This document shows, piece by piece, positions 48,171 through 63,991 of a stretch of DNA of 64,000 bases; the stretch's first letter is position 1, and every line of letters starts with the position of its first letter. The translations under genes and the position numbers were made by a program. The notes under the pieces are model-generated. The model did not search any database. It had not been told where the DNA came from and saw only the letters and a program-made list of their open reading frames with translations. The stretch is from Bifidobacterium asteroides DSM 20089 (GTDB lineage: Bacteria > Actinomycetota > Actinomycetes > Actinomycetales > Bifidobacteriaceae), in assembly GCF_002715865.1 (NCBI RefSeq), contig NZ_CP017696.1, positions 1,116,001 through 1,180,000 on the forward strand, given 5' to 3'.

Positions 48171-48845
48171 CTACTTCCCGGCCGTACGAATATCGCGGCC
48201 GGAGGCGAAGCGGTCCAGGGCCCCGGTTGCGGCGATGGCCTTGTAGAGGTACCAGACCAGCACTCCGGCGATCAGAGCGCCCGAAATCAGGGTGGCTATC
48301 AGATAGATCACCCCGTAGGGACCAGTCAGGTTGATGGCCTGCAGGTGCGTGCAGAAGGAGTAGAGCCAGCATCCGAAACCAGCTGCAGCGCCCGACAGTG
48401 CCACCGTGGACATGTTCCAACGCCGGTAACGCAGCAGCATGAAGACCAGCTCAGCCATGAAGCCCTGCAGCAGACCGATCAGTATGGTCTCCACAGGCAC
48501 CCAAAGGCTGCCCAGCAGCGACTCCAGGATGGCTGCGACCAACTCGGCATAGACGGCCGCTCCCGGCTTGCGTACGATTACCGAGGCCAGTGGGCCGGCA
48601 AACAGGTAGAGACCGTTGAGAATGCCACCCAGACCGGGCACGACCCCGTCCAGGAAGGACCAGGGAATGGTGGTCACCATGGCGACCACCCAGTAAATGA
48701 CGGCGGAGGCCACCCCTATGACCGAGGCGACGGCGATATCCACCACCCTCCACCGTTTGGAGGGAATCCTGACCTGGGACGGAGTCCGCTCGGACTCCGG
48801 CTCTGATCCGGAAACGGTATTGTTCATGAAATGACCATCGGTCAT
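48171..48845 (-). CDS. ykoE: ECF transporter S component, YkoE/thiamine-precursor type
   Basis: 224 residues from ATG 48845, after AGGAAAGG. About 150 bases of leader upstream are not coding but hold the riboswitch. Five to six helices with family landmarks WVVAMVTTIPWSFLDGV and AGPLASVIVRKPGAAVYAEL. It binds the substrate (probably thiamine or hydroxymethylpyrimidine) in the membrane and docks on the fused ECF module encoded next. Regulated by TPP through the leader. Confidence 0.88.
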   Translation of the reverse strand: MTDGHFMNNTVSGSEPESERTPSQVRIPSKRWRVVDIAVASVIGVASAVIYWVVAMVTTIPWSFLDGVVPGLGGILNGLYLFAGPLASVIVRKPGAAVYAELVAAILESLLGSLWVPVETILIGLLQGFMAELVFMLLRYRRWNMSTVALSGAAAGFGCWLYSFCTHLQAINLTGPYGVIYLIATLISGALIAGVLVWYLYKAIAATGALDRFASGRDIRTAGK

Positions 48846-48908
48846 GATCTTGTGCCTTTCCTCGGGGCGCTCCCTATGAGCGCCATCCCGTTCAGGCACG
48901 GGTCCAGT

Positions 48909-49004
48909 GACATCCGTGCGCCGGCATTGCCCGGTAAACGTTCGTCCGGTTGAGGCTGAGCCTCCTCTCAGCCGCACGCCCTTAGGCATACGGCCCCCGT
49001 GTCA
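48909..49004 (-). ncRNA. TPP riboswitch (THI element)
   Basis: In the leader of the ykoE-type gene, minus strand. GGCTGAGAGG is followed by ACCGGACGAACG and then TACCGGGCAATGCCGGCG with CACGGA, matching the conserved THI-box core (CTGAGA, GAAC, CCAGCG/GGGA regions) in order and spacing. Helix P1 ends with the complementary GGGGGCC and GGCGC parts. When TPP binds, expression of the ECF uptake genes is expected to fall. Confidence 0.85.
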
Positions 49005-49036
49005 CCTTTAACCCTAGAACAGGCCGTGGCCAAAAA

Positions 49037-50413
49037 TCAGTTCTGACGCTCGCCCAGGGAGTCCAGCAGCAGGGCCTCGGTGACGATGTTATCGACCAGC
49101 CCCTGCAGGGAGATGGACTCGTTCGGACTGTGCGCGTTGGACTGGGGATCCTCGGGACCGGTCACCAGGACCTGAGCATCAGGGAAGAGCCGCTTGAGCT
49201 CGGGGATGAAGGGGATGGATCCACCCTCGCCCTTGTTGACCGGGTCGCATCCGAAGGCCTGCCGCATGGCCTCCTCGGCCTGCCGAACCACCGGGCTGTC
49301 GGCATCCATGGCCCATCCCATGCCCAAGTCGCTGGGCGTGGCCTCCACCCTGGCCCCTCGAGGAGCATGGGCGACCAGAAAATCGGCCAGGGCCTGTACA
49401 GCCTGTTCGGGCCGCTGGGTGGGCGCAGTACGCAGGGAGATGCGGAAGCGGGTCTTATCGGCCAGGACGTTGAAGGAGCCCTCCACTGGGTGAGCATCGA
49501 AGCCGATCACGGCCGCCGCTGGCTTGGTCCAGAGCCGAGAGGCCAGGGAGTCGGTTCCAGCCAGCTGGTAGGAGTCAAGCACACCGGCGTCCGCACGTAG
49601 CTGGGCCTGATCCAGGTCACGCTGCAGGCCGCCGATGGGCTGTCCACCCTCCAGGCCGGGCACCGCAAGCTGACCCTGGTCGTCATACATGGAGGCAATC
49701 AGCATGGCGGCCAAGGTGTTGGCATCCAGGATGGGCCCGCCGAACTGGCCGGAGTGGACCGGATGCTCCAGAACGGTAACCGTGACATCCAGGTCGGCAT
49801 TCCCCCGCAGAGAAGTGGTCAGGCTTGGGGTGTCCGCCGACCAATTGCCCGAGTCGGCCACGATGATCAGATCCGAGGCGAAGTCGTCCCGATGAGCCTG
49901 AAGGAAGGGGATGAAGCTTTGCGAGCCCATCTCCTCCTCCCCTTCGATGAAGACCTTGACGTTGACGCGAAGGTCCTTGCCCAAGGCATGGAGGGCACCC
50001 GAGTGGATGGCAATACCACCGCCGTCGTCGGCTGACCCGCGTCCATAAAGCCGCCCCTCCTTCTCAACGCCAGTAAAAGGATCAGTAGACCACTGGGAGG
50101 GGTCAGGCACCGGTTGTACGTCGTGATGGGCATAGAGCAGAACGGTCGGGGCATTGGCATCCACCTGCCGGGATCCGATGACTTCGAAGGCTCCAGGGGT
50201 GCCGTCCGGATTGGTGGCCTGGACTACCCGGGCGTCTACGCCCACCTGCTTAAGTTGTCCGGCCACATAGTCGGCCGAGCGCCGCATGTGGTCTCCGGTG
50301 ATCCCCTTGGCCGAGACCGAAGCCAGGGCGATCTTGTCCTTGAGCAGATCGACGACCCTGCTCCTATCGTCTTGGACACGTGTGCGGATCGTCTCCAGCC
50401 CCAGTTCCGCCAT
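49037..50413 (-). CDS. M20-family dipeptidase/deacylase
   Basis: 458 residues; ATG 50413. Zinc-site landmarks are LLYAHHDVQPV (first His-Asp region), GRGSADDGGGIAIH (bridging Asp), FIEGEEEMGSQ (catalytic Glu-Glu) and NAHSPNESIS (C-terminal His). A dimerisation lid domain lies between about residues 205 and 330. Releases amino acids from dipeptides or acylated amines in the cytoplasm. Expressed alone, downstream of the thiamine unit in opposite gene order. Confidence 0.93.
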   Translation of the reverse strand: MAELGLETIRTRVQDDRSRVVDLLKDKIALASVSAKGITGDHMRRSADYVAGQLKQVGVDARVVQATNPDGTPGAFEVIGSRQVDANAPTVLLYAHHDVQPVPDPSQWSTDPFTGVEKEGRLYGRGSADDGGGIAIHSGALHALGKDLRVNVKVFIEGEEEMGSQSFIPFLQAHRDDFASDLIIVADSGNWSADTPSLTTSLRGNADLDVTVTVLEHPVHSGQFGGPILDANTLAAMLIASMYDDQGQLAVPGLEGGQPIGGLQRDLDQAQLRADAGVLDSYQLAGTDSLASRLWTKPAAAVIGFDAHPVEGSFNVLADKTRFRISLRTAPTQRPEQAVQALADFLVAHAPRGARVEATPSDLGMGWAMDADSPVVRQAEEAMRQAFGCDPVNKGEGGSIPFIPELKRLFPDAQVLVTGPEDPQSNAHSPNESISLQGLVDNIVTEALLLDSLGERQN

Positions 50414-50480
50414 CGTTACCTCCTAATTATTACTTGCGAATCAATGCTTGCGAGTCTAGGCGTCACCGTAACCTGTTCGC

Positions 50481-51107
50481 ATGACATGGAATCCCTTCTC
50501 ACGCAAGGATCGTCGGGACAAAGAGGCGGAGGCGGACCAGACGGCCTCTGCGGAGGATGTACAAGGCAAGGGACGCCCCACACCCAAGCGCAAGCAGGCC
50601 GAGGCCCGGAACCTGCGTCCGCTGGTCCCCAAGGACCGCAAGGCCTCACGCAAGGCCGCCAAGGCCCGGATCCGAGCCCGTGAGGACGCCCAGTACGAGG
50701 CCATGAGGACCGGCGACATCGACCACATGCCCAAGTCGGAGCGTCTGCCTTGGAGGATCTACATCCGCAACTATGTGGATGCCCGTTTCAATCTGCTGGA
50801 ATGGATTTTCCCGGCCATCATCCTCATGTTCGTGGCCACTCTGATGGGCATGTTTGTGGGTCCGCAGCATTATGCCACTTTCACCATGGCAGTGACCATC
50901 CTTCTATATGCCTATCTGATTGTGGCCCTTGTCGACACCTGGCTGATGTGGCGCAAGCTCAAGCGCCTGCTGATCGACAGGTTCGGCGAGCGCTCGGTGG
51001 CCAAGGGATCACGCTCAGCATCCTATGCATGGCAGCGGGCCATGATGGTCCGGCGCTGGCGGGTTCCCAAGCCCAACCAGAGCAAGCGTGGACACTGGCC
51101 CAAGTGA
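50481..51107 (+). CDS. DUF3043-family membrane protein
   Basis: 208 residues. A strongly basic N-terminus of about 110 residues (KRKQAEARNLRPLVPKDRKA) is followed by two helices (about 113-155) and a basic tail. DUF3043 is characteristic of Actinobacteria; function unknown. ATG 50481. Its transcript ends at the hairpin 51162-51193. Confidence 0.88.
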   Translation: MTWNPFSRKDRRDKEAEADQTASAEDVQGKGRPTPKRKQAEARNLRPLVPKDRKASRKAAKARIRAREDAQYEAMRTGDIDHMPKSERLPWRIYIRNYVDARFNLLEWIFPAIILMFVATLMGMFVGPQHYATFTMAVTILLYAYLIVALVDTWLMWRKLKRLLIDRFGERSVAKGSRSASYAWQRAMMVRRWRVPKPNQSKRGHWPK

Positions 51108-51161
51108 CAGCCGATTAGCGACAGCCGATTGTTTTGATATTCCGGCCTGCAGGTCGGTCAC

Positions 51162-51193
51162 ACCGCCCGGTTCCTCTTGAGGAACCGGGCGGT
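51162..51193 (+). terminator. Terminator hairpin
   Basis: ACCGCCCGGTTCC (51162-51174) pairs exactly with GGAACCGGGCGGT (51181-51193) around TCTTGA. It lies between the DUF3043 gene and lpd. Confidence 0.8.
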
Positions 51194-51262
51194 CTTCGTA
51201 TTCACTCCGCATTCTGCGAATGGTCTTCATTCTCCCAGCCTGTACGGCTAGCATGGATTGAT

Positions 51263-52750
51263 ATGCAGCAATCGATCAACCAACCCGGCACACAGTCTCT
51301 TGACCCATGGGATGCCGACAGCCGCCAGTACGACACCATCATCATCGGATCCGGGCCAGGCGGCTATGCCACGGCCCTGCGCACGGCGGAGCTGGGCGGA
51401 CGGGTGGCCCTGGTCGAACAGGACCCTGTGGTTGGCGGCGTCTGCCTGAACCGCGGATGCATCCCCACCAAGGCCCTGCTGACCGCTACCCAGGTTCTCG
51501 AACAGGCCGGCCTTGGGGCCGCCATGGGCATCAATATGGCGTCATACAGCATCGACTACCAGAAACTTCAGAACTATCAGGACCGGATGGTGGACGCCAT
51601 GACCGGCGGCCTGTCGAGCCTGCTGAAGCAACGTGGCATCACCGTGTTGCACGGCCGCGGCAGCATCGTCGGCGACGGCCTTGTGGAGGTGACCGCCGAT
51701 GACGGCAATCGAACCCGTCTGACCACCTGCGACACCATCCTGGCCACCGGGTCTCATCCCCGGGCCTTGGAAGAACTTCCCTTCGGTGATCTGGTCATCG
51801 ACACCGACCGGGCCCTGACCCTCAAGCCCTTCCCCCGCCGGGCCCTGATTATCGGCTCAGGTGCGGTGGCCCTGGAATTCGCCACCATTTGGAATCAAGC
51901 CGGCTGCCAGGTGACCCTGATGGTCAGACGGGATCGGGTGCTCTCCCACTGGGGTCGTCGGACCGGTCAGATCATGACCAGGGAGCTGGAGCGACAGGGA
52001 ATTCAGATCGTCACCCATGCCCGCTGCTCGGGCGGACACCGTCTGCCCGCAGATGGAGGCATTCAGGTCGACTACCAGCCGACCGACGACAAGGGCCAAT
52101 CGGGACAGATCGAGACTGATCTGGTTCTGGTCGCCATCGGCAGGGACCCCAACACCGATCCGAAACATATGAAGGAGCTGGGCATCGACCTGGATGAGCA
52201 GGGTCAGGTCCTGACCGACTCACAGGGACGCACCAGCCGCGACCGGGTCTGGGCCCTGGGCGACATCACCCCGGGTCACCATCTGGCCCACAGGGCCTTC
52301 CAACAGGGCATCACCCTGGCTGATGCCGCTTCCGGTCTGGATCCCGAGCCAGTCAACGAGGCCACCATCCCCCGCGTGGTCTTCTCCTCCCCCCAGGCCG
52401 CAGCTGTAGGCTTCAGCCGCCAGGAGGCCGAGGACGATCCATCGCTGAACCAGGTCAAGGAGACCATCTACCCCATGATGGCCAACTCGCGCATGCGCAT
52501 GAGCGGCCTGCAGGGCACCCTCAGCCTCATCACCGCCTGCCAAGCCACCGATATGGAGAAGCAGATGGTGGTCGGTCTCGAGATGGTATCCCCTCAAGCC
52601 TCCGAGAACATCGCCGAGGCCCAGCAGCTGGTGGGCAACCAGATCCCCCTGCACCGGGCGGCCGGCCTCATCCATCCCCATCCCACCTTCTCGGAAGCCA
52701 TTGGAGAGGCCCTGCTCAAGGCCGACGGCAGACCCCTGAACATGCGGTAG
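51263..52750 (+). CDS. lpd: Dihydrolipoyl dehydrogenase-like flavoprotein
   Basis: 495 residues from ATG 51263. FAD-binding GSGPGGYATALRTAELGG near the N-terminus, redox disulfide in VCLNRGCIPTKALL, NAD-binding GSGAVALEFATIW, and the second FAD segment WALGDITPGHHLAHRA. The dimer-interface domain ends the protein; the expected His-Glu active-site pair appears as IHPHPTFSEAI. No pyruvate or glycine complex genes are nearby, so the partner lipoyl protein is not evident from this window. The stop lies in a short tandem repeat, CATGCGGTAG(G), at 52741-52762. Confidence 0.92.
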   Translation: MQQSINQPGTQSLDPWDADSRQYDTIIIGSGPGGYATALRTAELGGRVALVEQDPVVGGVCLNRGCIPTKALLTATQVLEQAGLGAAMGINMASYSIDYQKLQNYQDRMVDAMTGGLSSLLKQRGITVLHGRGSIVGDGLVEVTADDGNRTRLTTCDTILATGSHPRALEELPFGDLVIDTDRALTLKPFPRRALIIGSGAVALEFATIWNQAGCQVTLMVRRDRVLSHWGRRTGQIMTRELERQGIQIVTHARCSGGHRLPADGGIQVDYQPTDDKGQSGQIETDLVLVAIGRDPNTDPKHMKELGIDLDEQGQVLTDSQGRTSRDRVWALGDITPGHHLAHRAFQQGITLADAASGLDPEPVNEATIPRVVFSSPQAAAVGFSRQEAEDDPSLNQVKETIYPMMANSRMRMSGLQGTLSLITACQATDMEKQMVVGLEMVSPQASENIAEAQQLVGNQIPLHRAAGLIHPHPTFSEAIGEALLKADGRPLNMR

Positions 52751-52798
52751 GCATGCGGTAGACTGGTCAACCAGTGAACGTTTCCAAGTGAGGATGGC

Positions 52799-53533
52799 AT
52801 GGCTACAGAGGACACCAAGGGCAAAAAAGCAAAAAAGAAGACCAGCACGATCAGCCAGATCGCCAAGATCTACCAATTCACTTATGAAGAGGACAAGACC
52901 CTTCCCTGGCTGCTGACCGCAGCAATTCTGGTACCCACACTGATAGCAGTGGTGATTTGCCTGCTGGCCCACTTCGGCTGGCTGTCCTGGATACTGACTG
53001 TGCTTCTGGGTATCATGCTCGGCCTGCTCCTGGCCACCATGACCCTGACCAGACGCTCCGACAAGGTCGGCTACGCCAAGATGGAGGGCCGTCCAGGTGC
53101 TGCCGCCGCCGTGCTGAGCGGCATCTCCAAGGCAGGCTTCTCCTTCCCCCAGGAACCCGTCTGGATCGATGCCAAGACCAAGGATGCCGTCTGGAGGGGC
53201 ACTGGCCGTACCGGAGTCTATCTGATAGCCGAAGGTGACTACAACCGCGTCAACAAGGCCATGAACCGCGAAGAGGAGAAGATCCGCCGCATCACCCGCG
53301 GATCGGCCATCCCCATCTACCGAATCAGCGTGGGCCGCGGACCGGACCAGGTCCCGCTCAACAAGCTCCAGCGCACTGTGATCAAGAAGAAGGTCAAACT
53401 GACCGCCACCGAGCTGGAGACCCTGAACGACAGGCTGGTCACCCTGCAAAAGCGTCAGAGCGCCCTGGGTATGCCCAAGGGCATCGACCCGACCAAGATA
53501 CACGTCAGCCGCAAGGCCATGCGCGGGCGCTGA
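52799..53533 (+). CDS. DUF4191-family membrane protein
   Basis: 244 residues, ATG 52799 after GTGAGG. A basic N-terminus (KGKKAKKKTS) precedes two helices (about 40-85), then a cytoplasmic domain with a GKTGVYLIAEGDYNRV-like segment (GRTGVYLIAEGDYNRV). DUF4191 is a family restricted to Actinobacteria and of unknown role. Sits between lpd and glnA. Confidence 0.88.
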   Translation: MATEDTKGKKAKKKTSTISQIAKIYQFTYEEDKTLPWLLTAAILVPTLIAVVICLLAHFGWLSWILTVLLGIMLGLLLATMTLTRRSDKVGYAKMEGRPGAAAAVLSGISKAGFSFPQEPVWIDAKTKDAVWRGTGRTGVYLIAEGDYNRVNKAMNREEEKIRRITRGSAIPIYRISVGRGPDQVPLNKLQRTVIKKKVKLTATELETLNDRLVTLQKRQSALGMPKGIDPTKIHVSRKAMRGR

Positions 53534-53541
53534 TGTTTTTT

Positions 53542-53582
53542 GAAGGTCCCGGCATCTCCCTCAGGGAGGCGCCGGGACCTTC
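53542..53582 (+). terminator. Terminator hairpin before glnA
   Basis: GAAGGTCCCGGC (53542-53553) pairs exactly with GCCGGGACCTTC (53571-53582); a smaller TCCC...GGGA hairpin is nested in the loop. A short T-run precedes the stem, so it may work in the other direction too. Confidence 0.75.
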
Positions 53583-53679
53583 GCATGAAACACCCCCGTA
53601 ACCTCAGCGGTGCATTGCCGAAAAAAGCGGTCCCCTAGACTGAGTGACCGTTATGGTTTTCCAGGAAAGGAGCAGTTCA

Positions 53680-55116
53680 GTGAGAGAACTGAAATCAAAG
53701 GCCGATTGCGAAGCTGTAATCAACCAAGAAGGCGTGGAATACGTCTCGGTCAGGTTCACGGATCTGATCGGCGTCCAGCAGCACTTCACGGTCCCAGCCA
53801 GCGAATTTCTCAAGGATGCCTTCACAGACGGCATGGCCTTCGACGGCTCCTCCGTCCAGGGATTCCAAGCCATCAACGAGTCCGATATGAAGCTGATTCC
53901 GGACCCTGAAACCGCCTACCTGGATCCCTTCCGCCGCCACCGCACCATGAATGTCGCCTTCTCCATCGTGGACCCGGTGACTGACGAGCCCTACTCACGC
54001 GACCCCCGGCAGATCGCCGCCAAGGCTGAGGCCTACCTGCGCTCCACCGGAATCGCCGACACGGCCTCCTTCGCTCCTGAGGCTGAGTTCTTCATCTTCG
54101 ACAAGGTCCGTTTCGAGAACAGCATGCAGCGCTCCTTCTATGAGGTCGACTCCATCGAGGCCCCATGGAATTCAGGCGTGGATGTCGAGGAGGACGGCTC
54201 CGACAACATCGGCTTCAAGAATCGTGTCAAGAGGGGCTACTTCCCCGTACCACCCATCGACCACTACCAGGATCTGCGCGACGACATGGTTGCCAACCTG
54301 CAGAAGGTGGGCCTGGTTCTGGAGCGCTCCCATCACGAGGTGGGCGGCGCTGGCCAGCAGGAGATCAACTACCGTTTCAACACCCTGCTGCACGCTGGCG
54401 ACGATCTGATGAAGTATAAGTACGTGGTCCACGAGACCGCCGCTCTGGCCGGCAAGGCGGCCACCTTCATGCCCAAGCCCATCGCCGGAGACAACGGAAC
54501 CGGCATGCACTGCCACCAGTCCCTCTGGAAGGATGGCAAGCCCCTCTTCTACGACGAGAACGGCTACGGCGGACTCTCCGACATCGCCCGCTGGTATGTG
54601 GGCGGCCTGATCGAGCATGCCTCGTCCGTCCTGGCCTTCACCAACCCCTCCACCAACTCCTACAAGCGGCTGGTTCCCGGGTATGAGGCCCCGGTCAACC
54701 TGGTCTACTCGGCCCGGAACCGTTCGGCGGCCATCCGCATCCCCCTGGCCGGCACCTCGCCGGCTGCCAAGAGAATCGAGTTCCGCGCCCCCGACCCCTC
54801 CTGCAACCCCTTCCTGGCCTTCTCGGCCCAGCTGATGGCAGGACTGGACGGCATCCTCAACCACACCGAGCCTCCGGCCCCCATCGACAAGGACCTCTAC
54901 GAGCTGCCTCCGGAAGAGCACGCCCAAATCAAGCAGGTCCCCGGTTCCCTGGAGGAGGCCCTCAACGCTCTGGAGGAGGACCACGACTTCCTCAGCGAGG
55001 GCGACGTCTTCACCGATGACCTGATCCAGACCTGGCTGGACCTGAAGCGCGGTGAACTGGACCAGACCCGTCTGGCCCCCACCCCCCTGGAGTACGAGCT
55101 CTACTTCCACATCTGA
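53680..55116 (+). CDS. glnA: Glutamine synthetase type I
   Basis: 478 residues from the GTG at 53680, placed 7 bases after AAGGAG; a frame open from 53644 lacks a binding site. Catalytic-core landmarks are [43 protein letters not shown] and NRSAAIRIP. The Tyr of the adenylylation loop is in [10 protein letters not shown], so GlnE-type control is possible. It makes glutamine from glutamate and ammonia with ATP. Ended by the hairpin at 55161. Confidence 0.97.
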   Translation: MRELKSKADCEAVINQEGVEYVSVRFTDLIGVQQHFTVPASEFLKDAFTDGMAFDGSSVQGFQAINESDMKLIPDPETAYLDPFRRHRTMNVAFSIVDPVTDEPYSRDPRQIAAKAEAYLRSTGIADTASFAPEAEFFIFDKVRFENSMQRSFYEVDSIEAPWNSGVDVEEDGSDNIGFKNRVKRGYFPVPPIDHYQDLRDDMVANLQKVGLVLERSHHEVGGAGQQEINYRFNTLLHAGDDLMKYKYVVHETAALAGKAATFMPKPIAGDNGTGMHCHQSLWKDGKPLFYDENGYGGLSDIARWYVGGLIEHASSVLAFTNPSTNSYKRLVPGYEAPVNLVYSARNRSAAIRIPLAGTSPAAKRIEFRAPDPSCNPFLAFSAQLMAGLDGILNHTEPPAPIDKDLYELPPEEHAQIKQVPGSLEEALNALEEDHDFLSEGDVFTDDLIQTWLDLKRGELDQTRLAPTPLEYELYFHI

Positions 55117-55160
55117 GTCCGCATAACGACTGACGCCGGCTTGCCGGCCAGGTCGCATAG

Positions 55161-55191
55161 GGCCCGATCCTTCCTGCTGAAGGGTCGGGCC
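55161..55191 (+). terminator. Terminator after glnA
   Basis: GGCCCGATCCTT (55161-55172) pairs, with one mismatch, with AAGGGTCGGGCC (55180-55191), followed by CTCTTTGT. Confidence 0.85.
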
Positions 55192-55316
55192 TCTTTGTAT
55201 TATCACGACCTTCTGCATCCGCCCATTGACGGCAACACGCCAGCCCCGGCATCCTGGCAGCAGTCGGGACAAAATGATGTGCAGGCATAAAACGGATCCG
55301 ATGGAGGTGGAAACCG

Positions 55317-56663
55317 ATGCGCTGGCTGCGTGAGTTCATGGAGTTGCCCGTATATCTGCGAGCCATGCTCATAGTGGACCTCATGTGCAACTTCGGCATC
55401 GGCCTGGTCATGCCCATCGAGCTGCTTTTCGCCACCCATTCCCTGGGCGCCACCATGAGTGAGGCTGCCCTCCTGGTGACCATCAGCTCGGTGGGGTCCC
55501 TGATCTCCAACCCCATCATCGGCTGGGTCTCAGACCGTCGCTCCTCCTGGCTGGCCATGCACACGGCCATGATCTTCTCGGTCTTCGGCCCCCTGATCTT
55601 CACCGTGGCCCACGACTATCGGGCAGCAGTCACTGGAGCCTTCGTATCGGGCCTGGGAATGGGCATGCAGACCTCCTGGGCCAGCATTCTGACCCAGATC
55701 TCCACCAGGGAGCAACACCGAATCGTCTACGGCATCAACCAGGCCGAGCTTAACCTGGGCATCGGCCTTGGAGCGGCAGTTGGCGGACTACTGGCCGCCG
55801 GTGGTCAAGACTTCCTCTATCGGCTCGGCTTCGGCGGCAGGGCCCTGGGGTTCGCCCTGCTCAGTCTGTCCCTGCTGGTCATCGAACGACACTGGCAGCT
55901 GCGCCGGCTGACTGCTGAGCTCAAGGCCAAGGCGGAGCAGGAGGTCGTCCAGGAATCAGCAGAGACAACCCGCGCACTTCAGGCAAGCAAGCCGGACAGC
56001 ACAGAAAGCATGACCGTCAACGGCACCTTCGGAGGACGGACCAGTTCCCTGACCAGGGTGCTGGCCTCCATGATCCTGCTGACCATGGGCACCTTCTTCA
56101 TGGACCTGTTCGGCTACTCCCAGTTCGACGCCGGCCTGGTCACCACCCTGATCTCCGATCCGCACATCCCCCGCTGGTCCCTGTCGGTGGTGGACGTGGT
56201 CAACACTTTCTCGGTGGTCATCATGAACATCGTGCTGCTGCCCCGGCTCAAGGACGCCAACCATGTGCGCCTGCTGCGCACCGTGCCGGTCTTCTGGGCT
56301 GCGGCCTGGGTGATCATCGTCCTGGGCCTGCGCCTGGATTCCACCCCCGGTGCCCTGAGTGTGGCTTCCCTGGGCATCACCATCTTCGGGCTGGGCGAGG
56401 TCATGATGGGCATCTCCCAGCCGGTGGTGGCCGCCGAGCTGGCCGGGCCATCGTTCAGCGGGCGCATGTTCGGCCTGCTCAACACAGCCGCATCCCTGGG
56501 CTACATCGTGGGACCCATGTTCGCCTCCTACATCCTGGCCGGGCATGAGACCATTCCCTTCCTGGCCATGTGCGCCATCGGCCTGGTCGTACTTGCAGTC
56601 CCCTGGTTCCTGGCCATTCCCTCGCGGCAGATCACCAGCCAGAAGAGCCCGGCTGCCTTGTAG
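55317..56663 (+). CDS. MFS transporter, 12-helix type
   Basis: 448 residues, ATG 55317 behind GGAGG. Twelve hydrophobic segments with the MFS motif A region GWVSDRRSSWLAMH between helices 2 and 3. A long charged central loop (about residues 195-245, with KAKAEQEVVQESAETTRA) separates the two halves. Substrate unknown; gene is single and convergent with mrp. Confidence 0.87.
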   Translation: MRWLREFMELPVYLRAMLIVDLMCNFGIGLVMPIELLFATHSLGATMSEAALLVTISSVGSLISNPIIGWVSDRRSSWLAMHTAMIFSVFGPLIFTVAHDYRAAVTGAFVSGLGMGMQTSWASILTQISTREQHRIVYGINQAELNLGIGLGAAVGGLLAAGGQDFLYRLGFGGRALGFALLSLSLLVIERHWQLRRLTAELKAKAEQEVVQESAETTRALQASKPDSTESMTVNGTFGGRTSSLTRVLASMILLTMGTFFMDLFGYSQFDAGLVTTLISDPHIPRWSLSVVDVVNTFSVVIMNIVLLPRLKDANHVRLLRTVPVFWAAAWVIIVLGLRLDSTPGALSVASLGITIFGLGEVMMGISQPVVAAELAGPSFSGRMFGLLNTAASLGYIVGPMFASYILAGHETIPFLAMCAIGLVVLAVPWFLAIPSRQITSQKSPAAL

Positions 56664-56793
56664 TCTTGGACAAGGCACGGCACCGAATTAAAAACTTGGA
56701 GGTTGGCTAATCCAAAGGTGGCCGAGAAGGCATTTCTACAGTGGCCAGTCCAGCGAACTGATTCCTCTCTTCAGTGGCGGTTCTCGTGTAAAG

Positions 56794-57990
56794 TCAGTCT
56801 TCACCGGCGGCCCGACGGGCATCGCCAGGCTCCGAACCCGCCATCAGGGTCTTGGCCAGGTCCACGAATCGCTTGGTCAGCGGCGAATCATCCAGGGAGC
56901 CATCTGATCTGAGGACAGCCGGCCGGCCGGACTCCCCCGATTCGCGCAGGTCGGTCTGCAGGGGAAGCTGCTCCAGCAGCGGCACCTGATACCCCAGATC
57001 CCGGGTCAGCTGGTCGGCCACACGCTGGCCACCTCCCTGACCGAAGATGTGCAGCCGCTCGCCATTGTGCTCGTACCAGGACATGTTCTCAATCACACCC
57101 TGGACCTTGGTGGGCAGCTGGAGGGCCACCAGCCCTGAACGCACGGCCACCTGTGAGGCCGAGGGCTGGGGTGTGGTGACCACGATCAGCCGACTGTTGG
57201 GCAGGGCCTGGGCCACGGACAGGGCCATATCCCCGGTGCCTGGGGCCAGATCCAGCAGAAGTACATCGGGGTCGCCCCACCAGACATCAGAAAGGAACTG
57301 CTCCAGCGAGCGCTGCAGGCGCGGACCCCTCCAGAGGATTGCCCGGTCCGACCCGGCGAACATGCCGATGGAAATCAGTTTGACCCCCCATGCGGTGACC
57401 GGCATCAGCATGCCGTGCAGATTGGTGGGCCGGCTGTGCACACCGAAGAGCCCAGGCAGGGAGAATCCGTAGATGTCCGCGTCAATGGCGGCCGTGTCAT
57501 AGCCCAAGGCAGCCAGCGTGGCAGCAAGATTGACCGTCACCGAGGACTTGCCCACGCCGCCCTTGCCCGAGGCAATGGCGAAGATACGGGTGCCCACGCC
57601 GGGCTTGGAGAAGGGGTTGCTGCGGCGGGCGGCCTTGAGGTCGGCAACAAGATTGTCCAGCTTCTCCCGGCTCATGGAGGAGACATCGATATGGGGGCGC
57701 AGCCGGGCTCGTGGATATGAGGTCACGGTCCCGTTGATCTGGTTGGTGATGGTGGTCGACAGCGGGCATCCCTTGATGGTCAGTTCAACCCGCACGGTCA
57801 CCTCATAGTCGGCCTGGGCATCCCTGGCTGGCTCGACAACGATATCGGTGATCATGCCCAGATCGGTGATGGATCGACCCAGTTCTGGATCGATGACCCG
57901 ACTGAGCCGCTCATAGACCTCCCCCTTGATTCTTCGAGGCAGCTCCTCCAGATTCCGGGTCCCTTCCTTGCGATGCTCTACTTGTTCCAT
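56794..57990 (-). CDS. mrp: Mrp/ApbC-type P-loop ATPase, Fe-S carrier
   Basis: 398 residues, ATG 57990. N-terminal MIP18/DUF59 domain (RVIDPELGRSITDLGMI, about 30-100), then a P-loop ATPase with ASGKGGVGKSSVTVNLAAT near 140 and Walker B-like LLLDLAPGTGDMAL. The usual bacterial CxxC bridge near NMSWYEHNGERLHIFG is absent; this is also my recollection for mycobacterial Mrp. It is thought to hand Fe-S clusters to target proteins. Stands alone between MFS and ligA. Confidence 0.93.
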   Translation of the reverse strand: MEQVEHRKEGTRNLEELPRRIKGEVYERLSRVIDPELGRSITDLGMITDIVVEPARDAQADYEVTVRVELTIKGCPLSTTITNQINGTVTSYPRARLRPHIDVSSMSREKLDNLVADLKAARRSNPFSKPGVGTRIFAIASGKGGVGKSSVTVNLAATLAALGYDTAAIDADIYGFSLPGLFGVHSRPTNLHGMLMPVTAWGVKLISIGMFAGSDRAILWRGPRLQRSLEQFLSDVWWGDPDVLLLDLAPGTGDMALSVAQALPNSRLIVVTTPQPSASQVAVRSGLVALQLPTKVQGVIENMSWYEHNGERLHIFGQGGGQRVADQLTRDLGYQVPLLEQLPLQTDLRESGESGRPAVLRSDGSLDDSPLTKRFVDLAKTLMAGSEPGDARRAAGED

Positions 57991-58059
57991 GCCGTCACCA
58001 TATCGCGCCCAGCCATCTGCTGCTAGGGCGCGGCTGGTCGGATATTGCGAATGTCACTA

Positions 58060-63991
<5,932 letters not shown>

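Noticed and set aside
53590-53679. GlnR- or AmtR-type operator before glnA
   Set aside because: GTAAC and GGTGC pieces are present but do not match a known operator closely enough.
52220-55272. Long minus-strand frames opposite lpd/DUF4191 and glnA
   Set aside because: Mirror frames of confirmed genes on the plus strand; no ribosome binding sites.
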